From: Oscillospiraceae bacterium
Lineage (GTDB): Bacteria; Bacillota; Clostridia; Oscillospirales; Ruminococcaceae
Length of the DNA stretch: 11,651 nucleotides
NCBI GenBank assembly: GCA_016295545.1
Contig: JAEDLA010000021.1
Coordinates: 1-11,651, forward strand
Reading direction: 5' to 3'
Part shown: in pieces, positions 1 to 7,604 of the stretch
Layout of the letters: each line of letters starts with the position of its first letter
How positions within the stretch are numbered: the stretch's first letter is position 1
Position numbers and translations under genes: made by a program
Notes under the pieces: generated by a model
What the model was told of the DNA's origin: nothing
The model's database searches: none
What the model saw: only the letters and a program-made list of their open reading frames with translations

Positions 1-35
1 GACAAATTTTTCAGCAGGTTGATGTGGAATTAGTA

Positions 36-1214
36 TTATCTGGCAAAATTAAAGATTTTCAGCTCTGTTTCCTCCACAGCTTTTTGAATAAGAGGCTCGA
101 AATCGAAGCTGTTCTGAGCCTTTTCAACGTCAGCAAGAACAGGTCTTACCTTCGGGTGTCTGGGAGTGAACACAGTACAGCAGTCCTCGTAAGGCAGAGT
201 GGAGATGTCAAAGGTATCAATTTTTCTTGCAGTCTCAATTATCTCGGTTTTGTCCATTCCCACAAGAGGACGGAAAACCGGCATTCTGCATACAGCGTCC
301 GTACAGGCAATAGCCGCCATAGTCTGGCTTGCCACCTGACCTACGCTTTCGCCGGTAATAAGTGCAAGGCAGCCGTCCTTTTCAGCTATTCTCTGAGCAA
401 TTTCCATCATAATACGTCTCATTATAATAGTAAAGAATTCTTCGGGGCAGTTATCCTTGATAGTTTCCTGAATTTCTGTAAAGGGAACACAGAAAAAAGC
501 GATTCCGCCGCAGTAGTCAGTCAGCTTTTCGCAAAGCTGTTCCACCTTGAGCTGCGCTCTGTCGGATGTATAGGGCGGACTTACATAGTGTATTGCCGCA
601 ATATGAACTCCCCTTTTTGCCATCATCCAGCCGGCCACAGGACTGTCGATACCTCCTGAAAGAAGAAGCATTGCCTTGCCGCTGCTGCCAACGGGAAGTC
701 CTCCTGCACCCTTGATGTTTTCAGCGTGAACATAGGCATTTGTGTCACGTATCTCAACAGTTACAGTAACTTCGGGATTTTTCACATCAACAGTAAGATT
801 CGGGAACCTTTCCAGCAGCGCACCGCCCAGCTCCATGCATATTTCCGGAGATTTCATGGGAAAAGCCTTGTCCGCACGCTTGGCAGTAACCTTGAATGTA
901 CGTGCACATGAAAGGATATCGCTGAGATACTCAAAGCTTTTCTCCTTTATATCATCGAAGCTCTTTTCACACACGCAGGCACGGCACAGCGCAGCAATTC
1001 CGAAAATTTTTCCGATTCGTGTCATTGTCTCGTCAAGGTCTATGCTGTCATCATCAGGCGTTATATATAATGTAGACTGGGCAGATGTGCAGATAAATCT
1101 GCCGAGGCTCTTGATTCTTCTTTTGATATTTTTTGTCAGAATATCCTCAAATGTTTTTTTGTTAAGTCCTTTCAGCGCCATTTCGCCGTATTTTACAAGA
1201 ATTATTTCTTTCAT
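36..1214 (-). CDS. thiI: ThiI, tRNA 4-thiouridine sulfurtransferase (no rhodanese domain)
   Basis: The 392-residue protein matches the ThiI family. An N-terminal ferredoxin-like plus THUMP region (about 1-165) for tRNA binding is followed by a PP-loop ATP-pyrophosphatase domain with the motif SGGIDS at 186-191. ThiI adenylates U8 of tRNA and inserts sulfur received as persulfide from a cysteine desulfurase; in some bacteria it also supplies sulfur for the thiamine thiazole. The C-terminus stops soon after the YEDCC segment (Cys345/Cys346), which lies where the E. coli protein has a functional cysteine, and there is no rhodanese extension, the usual form in Gram-positives. The ATG is preceded by AAAGGA at good spacing and lies 16 bases after the stop of the desulfurase gene, so the two are surely co-transcribed. 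The stop codon falls inside the window; the 35 bases beyond it show no terminator. Confidence 0.97.
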   Translation of the reverse strand: MKEIILVKYGEMALKGLNKKTFEDILTKNIKRRIKSLGRFICTSAQSTLYITPDDDSIDLDETMTRIGKIFGIAALCRACVCEKSFDDIKEKSFEYLSDILSCARTFKVTAKRADKAFPMKSPEICMELGGALLERFPNLTVDVKNPEVTVTVEIRDTNAYVHAENIKGAGGLPVGSSGKAMLLLSGGIDSPVAGWMMAKRGVHIAAIHYVSPPYTSDRAQLKVEQLCEKLTDYCGGIAFFCVPFTEIQETIKDNCPEEFFTIIMRRIMMEIAQRIAEKDGCLALITGESVGQVASQTMAAIACTDAVCRMPVFRPLVGMDKTEIIETARKIDTFDISTLPYEDCCTVFTPRHPKVRPVLADVEKAQNSFDFEPLIQKAVEETELKIFNFAR

Positions 1215-1230
1215 TATTTTTCCTTTCAGT

Positions 1231-2361
1231 TCAGTGTTTTATTTTTTCGATTCCCTCTGCAAGAGCTTCTGCAAAAGCGTCAAGCTCCTCCTCAGTTGTT
1301 TCAGCGGACATACTTATTCTAAGCGCACTGTCAGCTTCGGCAGGCTTAACTCCGAACTCGCCGAGCACACCGCTCTGTGCTCCCTTTGAACAGGCTGAAC
1401 CGCTTGATACATATATCTGCCGCTGCTCCAGATAATGGAGCATTATCTCAGAACGCCGTCCTGCCGCTGAAATATTCACAATATACGGTGAACCGTCAGC
1501 AGAAGAATTTACCGTTATCCCCTCTGTTCTGCCAAGCCTGTCCAGCAGCTTCTGCCGAAGCTCCGAAAGCCTGTCATACCGCTGGGAAACAGTTGGCGAA
1601 AGCTTGTCCACCGCAGCTCCGAATGCGGCTATAAGGGGAACGCTTTCTGTGCCTGAACGGATTCCTTTTTCCTGTTTTCCCCCTGTAACAATCGGAACAA
1701 GACGCACTCCCTTTTTAATGAAAAGCGCTCCGATACCCTTCACTGCGTGTATTTTGTGTCCGCTGAGAGATATAAGGTCAGCATTCAGTGCAGAAGCCTT
1801 TACCGGCAGCTTCATGAAGCCCTGCACACAGTCGCAGTGAGTTATGATTTCCGGAAATTTCCTTTTTACAGTAGAAAATGTCTCCTTTACAGGCATGATA
1901 TATCCTGTTTCGTTATTCACAAGCATCATGCTTATAAGGCAGACCGATTCGTCCGCAGCTGCTAAAAAGTCCGCAGCGTAAAATTTCCCGTCCTCACGGG
2001 GGTGGATACGAACCACCTCAAAGCCGTTTTTTTCAAGCTCCTTTGCTGTTTCACTTACTGAAGCGTGCTCCACAGAGGAGATGATTATTTTTTTCCTGCG
2101 TTTTCCATAAGCTCCGGCAGCTCCTCTCAGAGCAAGATTGTTGCTTTCCGTAGCTCCTGAGGTGAAATATATACAGCCGGCTTCGCAGCCCAGTGCTGAG
2201 GCTATGCTTTTCCGTGCCGAATCCACAGCAAGCTGTGCGTCAAGTCCCATTCTGTGCAGCGAGGACGGATTTCCATAATTTACAGTCATAGCCTCCGCCG
2301 CAGCGTCAACAGCTTCACGGCAGGGCTTTGTAGTTGCAGCATTATCCAGATATACAGCCAT
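1231..2361 (-). CDS. NifS/IscS-type cysteine desulfurase, probable sulfur donor for ThiI
   Basis: This 376-residue PLP enzyme of the class V aminotransferase fold removes sulfur from L-cysteine to give alanine and an enzyme persulfide. Visible landmarks are the N-terminal YLDNAATT, SGATESNN (68-75), His99 in the EHA motif, Asp177 in HCDCVQG, the Schiff-base Lys203 in SLSGHK and the persulfide Cys324 in SSGSACSKG. It lies directly upstream of thiI. In Bacillus subtilis a comparable desulfurase next to thiI (NifZ) is dedicated to 4-thiouridine formation, so the same partnership is inferred here. No IscU/SufU scaffold gene is adjacent, which argues against a general Fe-S role but does not exclude one. 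The ATG is preceded by GGAAAGG about 9 bases upstream. The exact subfamily name (NifS, NifZ, IscS) cannot be fixed by eye. Confidence 0.95.
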   Translation of the reverse strand: MAVYLDNAATTKPCREAVDAAAEAMTVNYGNPSSLHRMGLDAQLAVDSARKSIASALGCEAGCIYFTSGATESNNLALRGAAGAYGKRRKKIIISSVEHASVSETAKELEKNGFEVVRIHPREDGKFYAADFLAAADESVCLISMMLVNNETGYIMPVKETFSTVKRKFPEIITHCDCVQGFMKLPVKASALNADLISLSGHKIHAVKGIGALFIKKGVRLVPIVTGGKQEKGIRSGTESVPLIAAFGAAVDKLSPTVSQRYDRLSELRQKLLDRLGRTEGITVNSSADGSPYIVNISAAGRRSEIMLHYLEQRQIYVSSGSACSKGAQSGVLGEFGVKPAEADSALRISMSAETTEEELDAFAEALAEGIEKIKH

Positions 2362-2427
2362 TTTACCATACCTTTCCGACGTAATAAACTTCCGTCTGAT
2401 TCTATAATGTCACTTTATTCAATAATA

Positions 2428-2456
2428 ATTATATCACATTTTTCTGAACATTTCCA
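2428..2456 (-). promoter_or_regulatory. Candidate sigma-A promoter for the desulfurase-thiI operon
   Basis: Read on the minus strand, a perfect TATAAT (plus-strand 2428-2433) is preceded by TGA, giving an extended -10. A TGGAAA -35-like box lies 17 bases further upstream (plus-strand 2451-2456, 4 of 6 matches to TTGACA). Predicted transcription would start about 60 bases before the desulfurase ATG. No operator was recognised in the leader. Confidence 0.55.
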
Positions 2457-2504
2457 CAGTTTTCAGAATTAATTTCATATTAATCCATTTTTTTGGAAAA
2501 AAGG

Positions 2505-2534
2505 CTTTTAATTTTTATGCAGATGTGTTATAAT
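2505..2534 (+). promoter_or_regulatory. Candidate extended -10 promoter for yfhO-NUDIX
   Basis: A perfect TATAAT at 2529-2534 is preceded by TGT, forming the extended -10 TGTTATAAT. The -35 position holds only a poor CTTTTA/TTTTAA match, which is common where an extended -10 is present. It faces away from the desulfurase promoter and would give a leader of about 65 bases before the yfhO ATG. The rest of the 245-base gap at 2362-2606 is AT-rich and shows no other gene or structured RNA that I can support. Confidence 0.5.
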
Positions 2535-2606
2535 ATAATAAGTATGTACAGATAATACATCAATTGTCTGGCTCATCAAGGAAATCAGCTGTTTCAGGAG
2601 GTCGCA

Positions 2607-5045
2607 ATGTCTAAAGGCAATCTGCCGGTTCATGACAGGTCAGGAGAAAAATACCTCTCCGCCTTTCTTATCGGTTTTTTATGCATATTTATCTCGCTGC
2701 TGCCGGTGATTATAGCCGACGGAGGCTATTTTATCTACTACGGCGACTACAACGCTCAGCAGATACCTTTCTATATACTTGCCAACAACGCTGTCCGCAG
2801 CGGTCAGCTGGGCTGGAACTGGTTTACCGATCTCGGCTCGGACTTTCTTACGTCCTATTCCTTTTACCTTGCCGGAAGTCCTTTTTTCTGGCTCTCCACA
2901 ATACTGCCGAAATTTGCTGTAACCGCCTCAATGCCCTTTCTTCTTGCACTGAAGCACGGCTTCGCCTCCCTTACTGCCTACGCATTTATCAGAAGATTTG
3001 TCCGCAGCAAGAACGCTGCCCTCGCCGGAGGACTTCTCTACGCCTTTTCCGGCTTTCAGGTATACAACATCTTCTTTAACCATTTTCAGGACGTGACAGC
3101 CTTTTTCCCCCTTATGCTCATAGCTATGGAGGAAAACATAAACAACGGCAGAAAAGGTGTTTTTGCCCTGACCGTTGCGCTTATGTCGGTTATAAACTAC
3201 TTTTTCTTCACAGGACAGGCTGTTTTTCTTGTGCTTTACTATATCCTGCGCATGAACTGTCCCGATTTCAGGACATCATGGAAAAAATTCGGCGGACTTG
3301 CTCTTGAAGCCATTCTTGGTACAATGATAGGAGCATTCATGCTGCTGCCCTCTGCCCTTGCCATTATAGGGAACTACCGTGTCAATGAACACCTTTTCGG
3401 TCAGGACATGATACTCTACAGTGACAAAACAAGGATCGCACGTATTATCCAGTCCTTCTTCATGCCTGTCGATGTTCCTGCACGTCCCAACCTTTTCAGC
3501 TCCGCAAACGCAAAATGGTCGTCTATCGGAGGATACCTGCCGCTGTTCTCAATGATTGGTGTTATCACCTTTATGCGTGAACGCAAAAAGCACTGGGCTT
3601 CACGGCTTATTGCCGTATGCACTGTATGCGCATTCATTCCTGTGCTCAACAGTGCTTTCTATGCGCTGAACAGCTCCTACTACGCACGGTGGTACTATAT
3701 GCCCATTCTTATTTTAGCCCTGATGACTGCCCATACTCTGGACAATGCCGATTCAGACGCTGTTCCGGGGATTAAGGTCTGTGCAGGAATGCTTGCGGCA
3801 TTTGCAGTTATTTCCGTTCTCCCCTCAAAGGACGAAAACGGAAATGTTGTATTCTTTAAACTGCCGTCAGATATAGGCTATTTCGGACTTACTCTTGCTG
3901 TTGCCGCAGTTTCGCTTATTGCCGCTGCTTATATTTTCAGGCGCAAGAGAAAAGGACTGCCCTTTATGCGGCTGTCTGCTGCACTGACTGCCGCCGCTTC
4001 TGTCGTCTGCCTGCTTACAGCAGTTATTTACGGAGCAAATTCTCCTGCTTACGCAAAAAAATATATTGCCGCTTCATTTAAAGGTACTGACGGCATTTAT
4101 GAGAATGTCAGCGAGGACAATTTCTTCCGCACAGACATTTCAAAGGACTGCGACAATTATCCTATGTCATGGGGACTTCCCTCCATGAGAGCATTTCAGA
4201 GCGTTGTAAGCAGTTCTATTATGGAATTTTATGATAATGTGGGAGTAAAGCGTGATGTTGCTTCAAGAGCTGAGCTTTCCCATTATACTCTGCGTGGACT
4301 TTTCTCCGTGAAATACTATTATGACGAGAAAAAGGACAGTGACGAGGATAAAGCTAATATTTCAGCTGAGCTGCCGGGCTTTGAAAAAGTCTCGGAAAAC
4401 GATTATTTTGAAATATACGAAAATACCCTTTATATACCTATGGGATTCGGCTACAGCAAATATATATCCGACGAAAACGCCGGAGCTATGTCAGAATCAG
4501 ACAGAGAAAGACTTCTTATGGACGCTGTTGTGCTGAATGATGAGCAAATTGAAAAGTACAGCGATATTCTCACAGAGGAGACTTACGGCAGAAGCCTTTC
4601 AAAAGCTGACTATATGAGACTGTGCGGAGAAAAGCAGGAAAACTGCTCCGAAAGCTTCACCTATGATTCAGGAGGATTCACTTCGGAAATAACTCTTTCA
4701 CAGCCTCAGCTTGTCTTTTTCAGTGTTCCCTACAGCGACGGCTGGACCTGTGAGGTCAACGGCAAAAAAGCTGATGTGGAAAAGGTTTCATACGGCTTTA
4801 TGGCTGTTAAGGCTGACGAGGGAAAGAATGTCATCACATTCAGCTACAGAACTCCCGGTCTTGCCGCCGGTACAGCAATTTCCGTCACCGGAGCGATTCT
4901 GCTTGCCGCCTATGTTCTTTTCTGCCGATACTCAGGGAAAAAGAACGGGAAAAACAATTCACATCACACCCACTACTACGATTACACCTCAGTCAGACGG
5001 CTTAAAGCCTGCGGTGACTACTGCAGCCGCATTGCTGACAAATAG
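2607..5045 (+). CDS. yfhO: YfhO-family multi-spanning membrane protein (GT-C-like glycosyltransferase)
   Basis: This 812-residue integral membrane protein has many hydrophobic segments between about 18 and 475, a large hydrophilic, probably extracytoplasmic domain (about 480-750), and a last membrane helix near 752-774. The first loop has the family-like GDYNAQQIPFY segment (Asp47 the likely key acid), followed by WNWFTDLGSDF and the LAGSPFFW stretch. The C-terminal module PYSDGWTCEVNGKKADVEKV is typical of YfhO proteins. In Bacillus and relatives YfhO works with a CsbB-type enzyme to add sugars to teichoic acids outside the cell, taking sugar from a lipid carrier. That role is only inferred here, because no csbB/gtrB-like gene is adjacent. 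AGGAGG (2596-2601) sits 5 bases before the ATG. A 38-residue polar tail after the last helix is unusual. The NUDIX gene follows 17 bases downstream. Confidence 0.92.
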   Translation: MSKGNLPVHDRSGEKYLSAFLIGFLCIFISLLPVIIADGGYFIYYGDYNAQQIPFYILANNAVRSGQLGWNWFTDLGSDFLTSYSFYLAGSPFFWLSTILPKFAVTASMPFLLALKHGFASLTAYAFIRRFVRSKNAALAGGLLYAFSGFQVYNIFFNHFQDVTAFFPLMLIAMEENINNGRKGVFALTVALMSVINYFFFTGQAVFLVLYYILRMNCPDFRTSWKKFGGLALEAILGTMIGAFMLLPSALAIIGNYRVNEHLFGQDMILYSDKTRIARIIQSFFMPVDVPARPNLFSSANAKWSSIGGYLPLFSMIGVITFMRERKKHWASRLIAVCTVCAFIPVLNSAFYALNSSYYARWYYMPILILALMTAHTLDNADSDAVPGIKVCAGMLAAFAVISVLPSKDENGNVVFFKLPSDIGYFGLTLAVAAVSLIAAAYIFRRKRKGLPFMRLSAALTAAASVVCLLTAVIYGANSPAYAKKYIAASFKGTDGIYENVSEDNFFRTDISKDCDNYPMSWGLPSMRAFQSVVSSSIMEFYDNVGVKRDVASRAELSHYTLRGLFSVKYYYDEKKDSDEDKANISAELPGFEKVSENDYFEIYENTLYIPMGFGYSKYISDENAGAMSESDRERLLMDAVVLNDEQIEKYSDILTEETYGRSLSKADYMRLCGEKQENCSESFTYDSGGFTSEITLSQPQLVFFSVPYSDGWTCEVNGKKADVEKVSYGFMAVKADEGKNVITFSYRTPGLAAGTAISVTGAILLAAYVLFCRYSGKKNGKNNSHHTHYYDYTSVRRLKACGDYCSRIADK

Positions 5046-5062
5046 ATTTTCAGGAGGTCTTT

Positions 5063-5599
5063 ATGCATTTACAGGAAAAAACTTTATCCAGTGAAAAAAA
5101 ATACGAGGGAGTTATTTTCACCATAACTCAGGATACAGCCGAGCTTGAAAACGGCAAAACTGCTGTTCGTGACGTTTTGTGGCATTCAGGCGGAGTATGC
5201 GTGATACCGGTCACGGATAACAATGAGCTTCTCCTTGTAAAGCAGTTCCGCTATCCCTTTCAGACGGTAACTGTTGAAGCTCCGGCAGGCAAGCTGAATC
5301 CAGGTGAAAAACCTGCTGAATGCGGCAGACGTGAGCTTCTTGAAGAAACAGGCTGTACCTGCAGGGAATACACATTTCTTGGCGAGATGTACCCTACTCC
5401 TGCCTACAATTCCGAGATAACCTACATTTATATGGCAAGGGAGCTTGAATTTCAGAATCAGTCCCTTGACGAGGACGAGTTTCTTGACGTGATAAAAGTG
5501 CCTGTAAGCCGTGCTGTGGAGATGGTCATGAGCGGTGAGATAAAGGACGGCAAAACTCAGATCGCCGTGCTCAAAGCGGCAAGGATACTGGGGATATGA
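5063..5599 (+). CDS. NUDIX hydrolase, ADP-ribose pyrophosphatase type
   Basis: The 178-residue protein carries a complete NUDIX box at 76-98: G, five residues, E, seven residues, then R-E-L-x-E-E-x-G-C, supplying the metal-binding glutamates. The preceding EAPAGK and the FRYPFQ segment (62-67) are typical of the ADP-ribose pyrophosphatase (NudF/YqkG-like) group, which hydrolyses ADP-ribose to AMP and ribose-5-phosphate. The substrate is inferred from subfamily resemblance; other nucleoside-diphosphate sugars are possible. A CAGGAGG site (5051-5057) is placed 5 bases before the ATG. The 17-base gap after yfhO, without a promoter or terminator, suggests co-transcription, but a functional link with the membrane protein is unproven. 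Confidence 0.93.
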   Translation: MHLQEKTLSSEKKYEGVIFTITQDTAELENGKTAVRDVLWHSGGVCVIPVTDNNELLLVKQFRYPFQTVTVEAPAGKLNPGEKPAECGRRELLEETGCTCREYTFLGEMYPTPAYNSEITYIYMARELEFQNQSLDEDEFLDVIKVPVSRAVEMVMSGEIKDGKTQIAVLKAARILGI

Positions 5600-5623
5600 T
5601 TCACATTACGTCAGCACTATGAC

Positions 5624-5649
5624 AAAAAAAGACCTGCTTTCTGCAGGTC
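5624..5649 (-). terminator. Rho-independent terminator of spoVG
   Basis: GACCTGC (5631-5637) and GCAGGTC (5643-5649) form a perfect 7-bp stem with a 5-base loop. Read on the minus strand the hairpin is followed by seven Ts (plus-strand A run 5624-5630), so it terminates spoVG transcripts. On the plus strand the sequence after the stem is GTAAAATATC rather than a T run, so it would be a poor terminator for the convergent yfhO-NUDIX unit, although the stem itself is shared. Confidence 0.88.
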
Positions 5650-5687
5650 GTAAAATATCATATATCAGTTAAGTCTCTTTCTGACAA

Positions 5688-6002
5688 TCACTCAGCGTCC
5701 ACAGTTTCAGCTGCGGCAGCTTCCTCAGCCTTTTCGGCTTCGATCATTGCAAGCTGCTTTTCATAAGCTTCGAGGATACTCTCCTCAAAAAGCTTTCTTG
5801 CAGAGGGTGAGATAGGATGAACGATATCACGGAAAATTCCGTTTTCGTCCTTACGGCTGGGCATTGCAACAAAAAGTCTCTCGTCTCCCTGTACGACCTT
5901 GATGTCATGTACGGCGAGCATATCGTCAACTGTTACTGAAACGACAGCTCTGAGCCTGCCCTCTGACATGATTTTTCTGATTTTTACATCTGTGATTTCC
6001 AT
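5688..6002 (-). CDS. spoVG: SpoVG, nucleic-acid-binding regulator
   Basis: The 104-residue product matches SpoVG along most of its length: MEITDVKIRK at the start, GRLRAVVSVTVDDMLAVHDI (15-34), then LFVAMPSRKDENG and the FRDIVHPISPSARK segment. The last 20 or so residues are a variable Glu/Ala-rich tail. SpoVG is a small DNA/RNA-binding regulator that affects sporulation and septation in Bacillus and virulence or envelope genes in other Firmicutes. The reading frame extends upstream to 6101, but the start at 6002 is chosen because AAGGAGGT lies just before it and family proteins begin with this MEITDV-like sequence; the upstream 33 residues look like translated leader. The gene has its own promoter and terminator and is divergent from murC. 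Its presence does not prove the organism sporulates. Confidence 0.96.
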   Translation of the reverse strand: MEITDVKIRKIMSEGRLRAVVSVTVDDMLAVHDIKVVQGDERLFVAMPSRKDENGIFRDIVHPISPSARKLFEESILEAYEKQLAMIEAEKAEEAAAAETVDAE

Positions 6003-6009
6003 AAAAATG

Positions 6010-6017
6010 ACCTCCTT
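6010..6017 (-). promoter_or_regulatory. Ribosome binding site fixing the spoVG start
   Basis: On the minus strand this reads AAGGAGGT, a near-perfect anti-16S match, 7 bases before the ATG at 6002. It decides in favour of the 104-residue SpoVG over the longer in-frame extension to 6101, which has no comparable site. Confidence 0.9.
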
Positions 6018-6085
6018 GATAAGTGACTCACAGTCTGATGCTGCTATGGATATATTTACCATTATCTGCGTAAAATATTCATAGC

Positions 6086-6116
6086 GAAGCTCTCCGGACA
6101 TTCCGGCGGAAGCTCT
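6086..6116 (-). repeat. Direct repeats flanking a palindrome at the start of the spoVG leader
   Basis: Two exact copies of GAAGCTCT on the plus strand (6086-6093 and 6109-6116) flank the inverted repeat CCGGA-CAT-TCCGG (6094-6106). The predicted spoVG transcription start (about 6117) lies at its edge, so the block would form the first bases of the transcript. It could be an operator between the divergent spoVG and murC genes or an RNA hairpin stabilising the leader; neither role can be decided from the sequence. Confidence 0.6.
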
Positions 6117-6123
6117 GATTATT

Positions 6124-6152
6124 ATTATACAACAAAAATTTCAAAATAGCAA
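6124..6152 (-). promoter_or_regulatory. Candidate sigma-A promoter of spoVG
   Basis: Read on the minus strand, TTGCTA (plus-strand 6147-6152, 4 of 6 matches to TTGACA) and a perfect TATAAT (plus-strand 6124-6129) are separated by 17 bases. It predicts a leader of about 115 bases before the spoVG ATG. I did not see a sigma-H type promoter, which drives spoVG in Bacillus subtilis. No convincing plus-strand promoter for murC was found in the same 166-base gap; TATTAT near 6123 has no good -35 partner. Confidence 0.6.
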
Positions 6153-6168
6153 CTACTTTAAGGAAAAG

Positions 6169-7590
6169 GTGAGAAATTTGAATGAAAACATATTAAAAGA
6201 CCGAAAGCACATTCATTTTATAGGTATCGGAGGTTCAGGAATGTATCCTCTTGCTCAGATACTTCATGCAAAGGGGTACTTTCTCAGCGGTTCGGACAAC
6301 AACGAAACGGAAACTCTTGAAGCTGTCAGAAGCATGGGTATAAAGGTCTTTATGGGACAGCGTGCTGAGAATATCGAGGGTGCAGACCTTATCGTTTTCT
6401 CCGCCGCAATCATGGCTGATAATCCTGAGCTTGTGGCGGCAAGAGCAAGCGGTGTTCCTGTTCTTGAGCGAAGTGAGCTGCTTGGCATTGTCACCAGCTG
6501 GTATAAGGACGCTGTCTGCGTTTCAGGAACTCACGGCAAAACTACAACTACATCAATGATTACTCAGATTTTCTATACAGCCGGTGTTGACCTTTCTGCC
6601 TTTATCGGAGGAAAGCTCCCCTGCATTGGCGGCAGCGGACGTTCCGGAAGCAGTGATATCATGGTCTGTGAAGCCTGCGAATTTGTTGATACTTTCCTGA
6701 AGCTTTATCCTGATGTGGCTGTTATCCTCAATATTGACGCTGACCACCTTGACTACTTCAAAACCGTTGACAACATTATAAAGTCATTCCATGCATTCAG
6801 TGAAAAGGCTTCAAAGGCTCTCATTGTCAACGGCGACGATGAAAACTCCCTTAAAGCTATTGAGGGCATAACCGGCAAGGATATTATCTTCTTTGGTCTT
6901 GACAGCAAAAACGACTACTATGCCGACAATATCAGAAGCGTTTCCGGACTTGAAACTCATTTCAGTGCTTATCACAAAGGTGGGCTTATGGGTGAGATCA
7001 CACTCAATGTTGCCGGCAGACATAATGTCATGAACGCTCTTGCAGCCGTTGCAGCTGCGGATTATTACGGTATCTCCTTTGATATGATTCAAAAGGGACT
7101 GAGCGAATTTCACGGTGCAAAAAGACGTTTCGAGAAGCTGGGCTGTGAAAAGGGCATCACTGTTGTGGACGACTATGCTCATCACCCTACTGAGCTTGAA
7201 GCTACCCTTAAAGCCGCTATGGAAATGAACTTCAACAAGGTATGGGCAGTATTTCAGCCATTTACATTCTCACGCACAAAAATTCTCCTTGACGACTTCG
7301 CCCGTGTTCTTGCTATTCCGGACTGCGCAGTTCTTACCGATATTATGGGCTCCCGTGAAAAAAACACCTACGGAATCTTCACAAGACATCTTGCGGAAAA
7401 AATTCCCGGCTGTGTATGGTTCCCTCAGGACGAAACAGCTGAATGGACTGACGAAAGAAAATATTTCAATTTCCAGCAGATCTGCGACTATATCTGCGAA
7501 AACGCCTCCGACGGCGACCTTGTTATTACTCTTGGCTGCGGAGACGCCTATAAAATCGCCAAAATGATACTGAAAAAGCTTAAAGGCTGA
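6169..7590 (+). CDS. murC: MurC, UDP-N-acetylmuramate--L-alanine ligase
   Basis: MurC adds L-alanine to UDP-MurNAc in the cytoplasm, using ATP, as the first amino-acid step of peptidoglycan precursor synthesis. The 473-residue protein has all three Mur ligase domains: an N-terminal UDP-binding Rossmann domain with HIHFIGIGGSGM (14-25), a central ATPase domain with the P-loop GTHGKTTTT (120-128) and NIDADHLDYF (188-197), and a C-terminal domain with GRHNVMNALAA (283-293) and DDYAHHPTE (334-342). The HFIGIGGSGM and EACEF (168-172) signatures favour MurC over MurD/E/F. The start is uncertain: GTG at 6169 has AAGG just upstream, while TTG at 6178 has AAGGTGAG and would give an N-terminus closer to the family. 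lexA follows 14 bases after the stop. Confidence 0.96.
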   Translation: MRNLNENILKDRKHIHFIGIGGSGMYPLAQILHAKGYFLSGSDNNETETLEAVRSMGIKVFMGQRAENIEGADLIVFSAAIMADNPELVAARASGVPVLERSELLGIVTSWYKDAVCVSGTHGKTTTTSMITQIFYTAGVDLSAFIGGKLPCIGGSGRSGSSDIMVCEACEFVDTFLKLYPDVAVILNIDADHLDYFKTVDNIIKSFHAFSEKASKALIVNGDDENSLKAIEGITGKDIIFFGLDSKNDYYADNIRSVSGLETHFSAYHKGGLMGEITLNVAGRHNVMNALAAVAAADYYGISFDMIQKGLSEFHGAKRRFEKLGCEKGITVVDDYAHHPTELEATLKAAMEMNFNKVWAVFQPFTFSRTKILLDDFARVLAIPDCAVLTDIMGSREKNTYGIFTRHLAEKIPGCVWFPQDETAEWTDERKYFNFQQICDYICENASDGDLVITLGCGDAYKIAKMILKKLKG

Positions 7591-7604
7591 AAGGACTGAG
7601 TTTT

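Noticed and set aside
24..659. 211-codon plus-strand frame antisense to thiI
   Set aside because: It lies fully within thiI, which has clear motifs; the translation shows no recognisable domain and there is no ribosome binding site.
742..1389. 215-codon plus-strand frame across the thiI/desulfurase junction
   Set aside because: It is antisense to two well-supported genes and its Ser/Phe-rich translation is typical of a shadow frame.
2362..2606. Riboswitch or T-box in the divergent gap
   Set aside because: Only promoter-like boxes and minor short repeats are visible; no T-box or recognisable riboswitch core and no leader terminator.
6003..6101. N-terminal extension of SpoVG by 33 residues
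   Set aside because: No ribosome binding site before 6101, and AAGGAGGT sits directly before the ATG at 6002 that gives the normal SpoVG N-terminus. The extension overlaps the leader.
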